Shown: in pieces, positions 7,085-8,766 of the stretch
Layout: the number at the start of each line of letters is the position of its first letter
How positions within the stretch are numbered: position 1 is the first letter of the stretch
NCBI GenBank assembly: GCA_965554225.1
Contig: CBEVZC010000124.1
Span: forward strand, 1 to 8,766
Length of the DNA: 8,766 nucleotides
Source: BMS3ABIN04 sp965554225
GTDB lineage: Bacteria; Bacteroidota; Ignavibacteria; Ignavibacteriales; Melioribacteraceae
Reading direction: 5' to 3'
Notes under the pieces: generated by a model
Databases searched by the model: none
What the model was told of the DNA's origin: nothing
Seen by the model: the letters and a program-made list of their open reading frames with translations, nothing else
Position numbers and translations under genes: made by a program

Positions 7085-8479
7085 ATGTCAAAATCAATCC
7101 TTGTTGTTGATGATGAAGAATTTATAAGATTAAATCTTAAAAGAATTTTTTCGGAAGAAAATTATAACGTCCTTTTAAACAGCACAGGCAAAGATGCAAT
7201 TAAAACGATAAAAAGAACCAAAATAGATATTGCCTTATTGGATGTAAACTTACCCGACATAAATGGTCTGGATGTATTAAGAAATTTAAAAGAAATTCAA
7301 CCTGACTTATTGGTGATTATGATTACCGGCTTTGCATCAGTTGAAGCTGCAGTAAACGCTATAAAATTAGGAGCTTACGACTATATTAAAAAGCCATTTA
7401 AAGCAGACGCAATTAAACTAATTACAAAACTTGCTTTAGAAACTCAGTCACTTAAAAAAACCGTTAAAAAATTAAAAGAACAGCAAACCGACAAATCCAA
7501 TGTACTCGATAAAATATTAGGTGTCAGTCATCCTATTACACATGTAAAAAATCAAATAACCGAATTCACAAAGTATGATTCCGAAACAGTACTAATAACC
7601 GGAGAAAGTGGTTCCGGCAAACAGCTGGTTGCCACTGCCCTTCATTTTCTCAGTCCCCGTAAATCTAAAGAATTTGTAGAAATTAATTGTGCGTCAATAC
7701 CGGAAACTTTACTTGAGAGTGAACTTTTCGGATATGAAAAAGGTGCTTTTACCGATGCCAAGACTAAGAAACACGGACTTTTAGAAAAAGCAAATGGAGG
7801 TACTCTATTCCTAGATGAAATTGGTGAAATGAGTATGCCCCTGCAGGCAAAATTACTACGATTAATTGAGGATAAAAAATTCAGGCTATTAGGTTCAACC
7901 TCCGATATTGAAGTCGATTTGCGGATTATTGCTGCTACGAATAAAAATTTAGACAACGCAATAAAAGCTAAGGAGTTTAGGAAAGATCTTTATTATAGAC
8001 TAAATGTATTAAGAATTAAAGTTCCTTCTTTACATGATAGAAAAGAAGACGTTTTAATACTTGCTCAATATTTTCTGGACTTTTTTAACAAAAAATTTAA
8101 TAAGGAAATTACTGACTTTTCGGAAGATGCTAAAAAAATACTTCTAAAACATGAATGGCCGGGCAATGTAAGGGAACTAAAAAACATAATTGAAAGGATT
8201 TGTATTCTTCAAAAAACTCCCGTAGTTGAAGTAACCGATTTACCGCCGGAATGGAGAGATGTAAAAAAAGATGGTAATAAAGAATTCTTTTTTGAGGATT
8301 TTAATTTTAATCAAACATCATACAATGATTTTCTGTTTAAAATAGAAAAGGAACTTTTGCAAAAAGCATTTACCGAAAGCGGATTTAATACAACAAAAGC
8401 AGCCAGACTTTTGAAAATTCCAAGAGAAACCATGAGAGATAAGCTATCAAAATATGGAATAAGAAACGGCGATAATTAG
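7085..8479 (+). CDS. Sigma-54-dependent response regulator, NtrC family
   Basis: A 464-residue enhancer-binding protein that should drive open-complex formation by sigma-54 RNA polymerase when phosphorylated. The receiver (about 1-120) has Asp9/Asp10, phospho-acceptor Asp53, Thr81 and Lys103. The AAA+ domain (about 142-385) has Walker A GESGSGK (173-179), a GAFTGA loop that reads GAFTDA (220-225), Walker B GGTLFLDE (238-245), ATN (284-286), the arginine-bearing segment FRKDLYYRLN (298-307) and WPGNVREL (358-365). The C-terminal Fis-type HTH covers about 420-462 (NTTKAARLLKIPRETMRDKL). Length and order match complete family members; nothing is truncated. It is the cognate partner of the kinase just upstream, probably one operon. 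The GAFTDA loop also occurs in other regulators, so activity is still expected. Target genes are unknown; a candidate promoter lies immediately downstream. Confidence 0.95.
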   Translation: MSKSILVVDDEEFIRLNLKRIFSEENYNVLLNSTGKDAIKTIKRTKIDIALLDVNLPDINGLDVLRNLKEIQPDLLVIMITGFASVEAAVNAIKLGAYDYIKKPFKADAIKLITKLALETQSLKKTVKKLKEQQTDKSNVLDKILGVSHPITHVKNQITEFTKYDSETVLITGESGSGKQLVATALHFLSPRKSKEFVEINCASIPETLLESELFGYEKGAFTDAKTKKHGLLEKANGGTLFLDEIGEMSMPLQAKLLRLIEDKKFRLLGSTSDIEVDLRIIAATNKNLDNAIKAKEFRKDLYYRLNVLRIKVPSLHDRKEDVLILAQYFLDFFNKKFNKEITDFSEDAKKILLKHEWPGNVRELKNIIERICILQKTPVVEVTDLPPEWRDVKKDGNKEFFFEDFNFNQTSYNDFLFKIEKELLQKAFTESGFNTTKAARLLKIPRETMRDKLSKYGIRNGDN

Positions 8480-8501
8480 CCGGTTATGGCGAAATATCAC
8501 C
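8468..8501. promoter_or_regulatory. Pair of related 14-bp elements, candidate enhancer sites
   Basis: GGCGATAATTAGCC (8468-8481, overlapping the regulator stop) and GGCGAAATATCACC (8488-8501) agree at 9 of 14 positions, and their centres are exactly 20 bp apart, about two helical turns. The second is partly palindromic (GG-GA-AT-TC-CC, 10 of 14 symmetric). They lie roughly 110-140 bp upstream of the -24/-12-like element at 8606, the usual distance for NtrC-type binding. That the neighbouring regulator binds here is inference. Confidence 0.35.
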
Positions 8502-8605
8502 GCTTAAAATTTATCTCTTACAATTTCCCCGCCTCATTTTTTTTCATAACTAGTGATAAGACCTTAAAATCGCTTTTGAAGACCACTCCTCTTAAATCGA
8601 TATTT

Positions 8606-8621
8606 TGGCATTCGTTTTGAT
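8606..8621 (+). promoter_or_regulatory. Candidate sigma-54 (-24/-12) promoter
   Basis: TGGCA (8606-8610) and TTGAT (8617-8621) put GG and the -12 G at the required spacing (GG, ten bases, G). Against the TGGCAC-N5-TTGCW consensus it misses the C after TGGCA and reads GA where the -12 GC is expected, so it is a near match. Transcription would start near 8632 and run right, out of the window. No other GG-N10-GC-type element was found ahead of the other genes here. Confidence 0.35.
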
Positions 8622-8652
8622 AAGTTGTGTTATATATTATTTTATCACCAAT

Positions 8653-8669
8653 AATTTATTGAATAAATT
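8653..8669. repeat. 17-bp perfect palindrome downstream of the candidate promoter
   Basis: AATTTATT and AATAAATT are exact complements around one central G, flanked by ACC at 8647-8649 and GGT at 8671-8673, which add imperfect symmetry. It would fall about 20-40 bases into the transcript from the candidate sigma-54 promoter, fitting a repressor site or a small leader hairpin. The A/T composition makes chance possible. Confidence 0.35.
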
Positions 8670-8766
8670 CGGTAAGAAATATGCAAGGGGGAACGCAGCA
8701 ACAATAGATAAAAATGTTTTTTATACGATGAGACAATATAATTTCTAATAATAAACACTTTATCCA

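Larger units (their letters stand above)
8480..8766. other. Non-coding tail leading to a gene beyond the window
   Basis: Neither strand has a reading frame worth calling; the ATGs at 8714 and 8728 reach stops within a few codons. Apart from the elements listed separately, it has a T8 run at 8537-8544 without a proper stem before it, and a G-rich patch AGGGGGAACGC (about 8685-8695) of unknown meaning. No clear intrinsic terminator follows the regulator gene. Confidence 0.55.

Noticed and set aside
7642..7956. Antisense frame opposite the AAA+ domain of the regulator
   Set aside because: It is fully inside the most conserved part of the regulator, so an open antisense frame is a by-product of codon constraint.
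8488..8544. Terminator of the regulator gene from GGCG (8488-8491), CGCC (8530-8533) and the T8 run
   Set aside because: Only four base pairs across a loop of nearly 40 bases, and CA... precedes the T-run; too weak to call.
1..8766. CRISPR array, tRNA/rRNA genes, transposase or phage genes
   Set aside because: No regular spaced repeats, cloverleaf pattern, or mobile-element protein was seen anywhere in the window.

Overview
This window looks like a chromosomal segment of an AT-rich, Gram-negative member of the Bacteroidetes/Chlorobi (FCB) superphylum, most likely from the Ignavibacteria and relatives. The main evidence is the C-terminus of the first gene, a type IX secretion (T9SS) type A sorting domain of the NYPNPFNP subtype, which is typical of Ignavibacteria and neighbouring phyla. 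Two genes lack a Shine-Dalgarno sequence and intergenic DNA is very AT-rich, which fits. The exact taxon cannot be fixed from this sequence.

Layout. (1) 36-2636: a large secreted protein with a signal peptide, six DxDxDG-type FG-GAP/VCBS repeats, two probable OB-fold-like domains, a probable Ig/SusE-like domain and a T9SS sorting tail. It ends at a good intrinsic terminator (2654-2686), and a second perfect hairpin plus T-run follows at 2730-2756. (2) 2757-3117: a non-coding stretch with several short palindromes, including a 12-bp dyad at 2985-3011. (3) 3118-3648: a small protein with two XRE/Cro-CI helix-turn-helix domains and a TTG start. (4) 3649-3868: AT-rich non-coding DNA with three inverted repeats. 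(5) 3869-7051 and 7085-8479: a two-gene operon for a complete NtrB/NtrC-like two-component system. The kinase has two membrane segments, a large Cache-type extracytoplasmic sensor, HAMP, GAF, PAS, HisKA and HATPase. The regulator has receiver, sigma-54 AAA+ and Fis-type HTH domains. (6) 8480-8766: non-coding DNA leading to a gene outside the window.

How the genes may work together. The kinase should sense an extracytoplasmic ligand plus cytoplasmic cues through GAF and PAS, then phosphorylate Asp53 of the regulator, which would activate sigma-54 promoters. Just downstream of the regulator lie two related 14-bp GGCGA...CC elements with centres 20 bp apart, then a -24/-12-like element about 110 bp further on (TGGCA...TTGAT). 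That spacing suits an enhancer-dependent promoter driving the next gene, so a local regulatory circuit is the most interesting hypothesis here. It rests on motif reading only. I see no CRISPR array, transposase, tRNA, rRNA or clearly broken gene, and no strong evidence for an entirely new kind of system.
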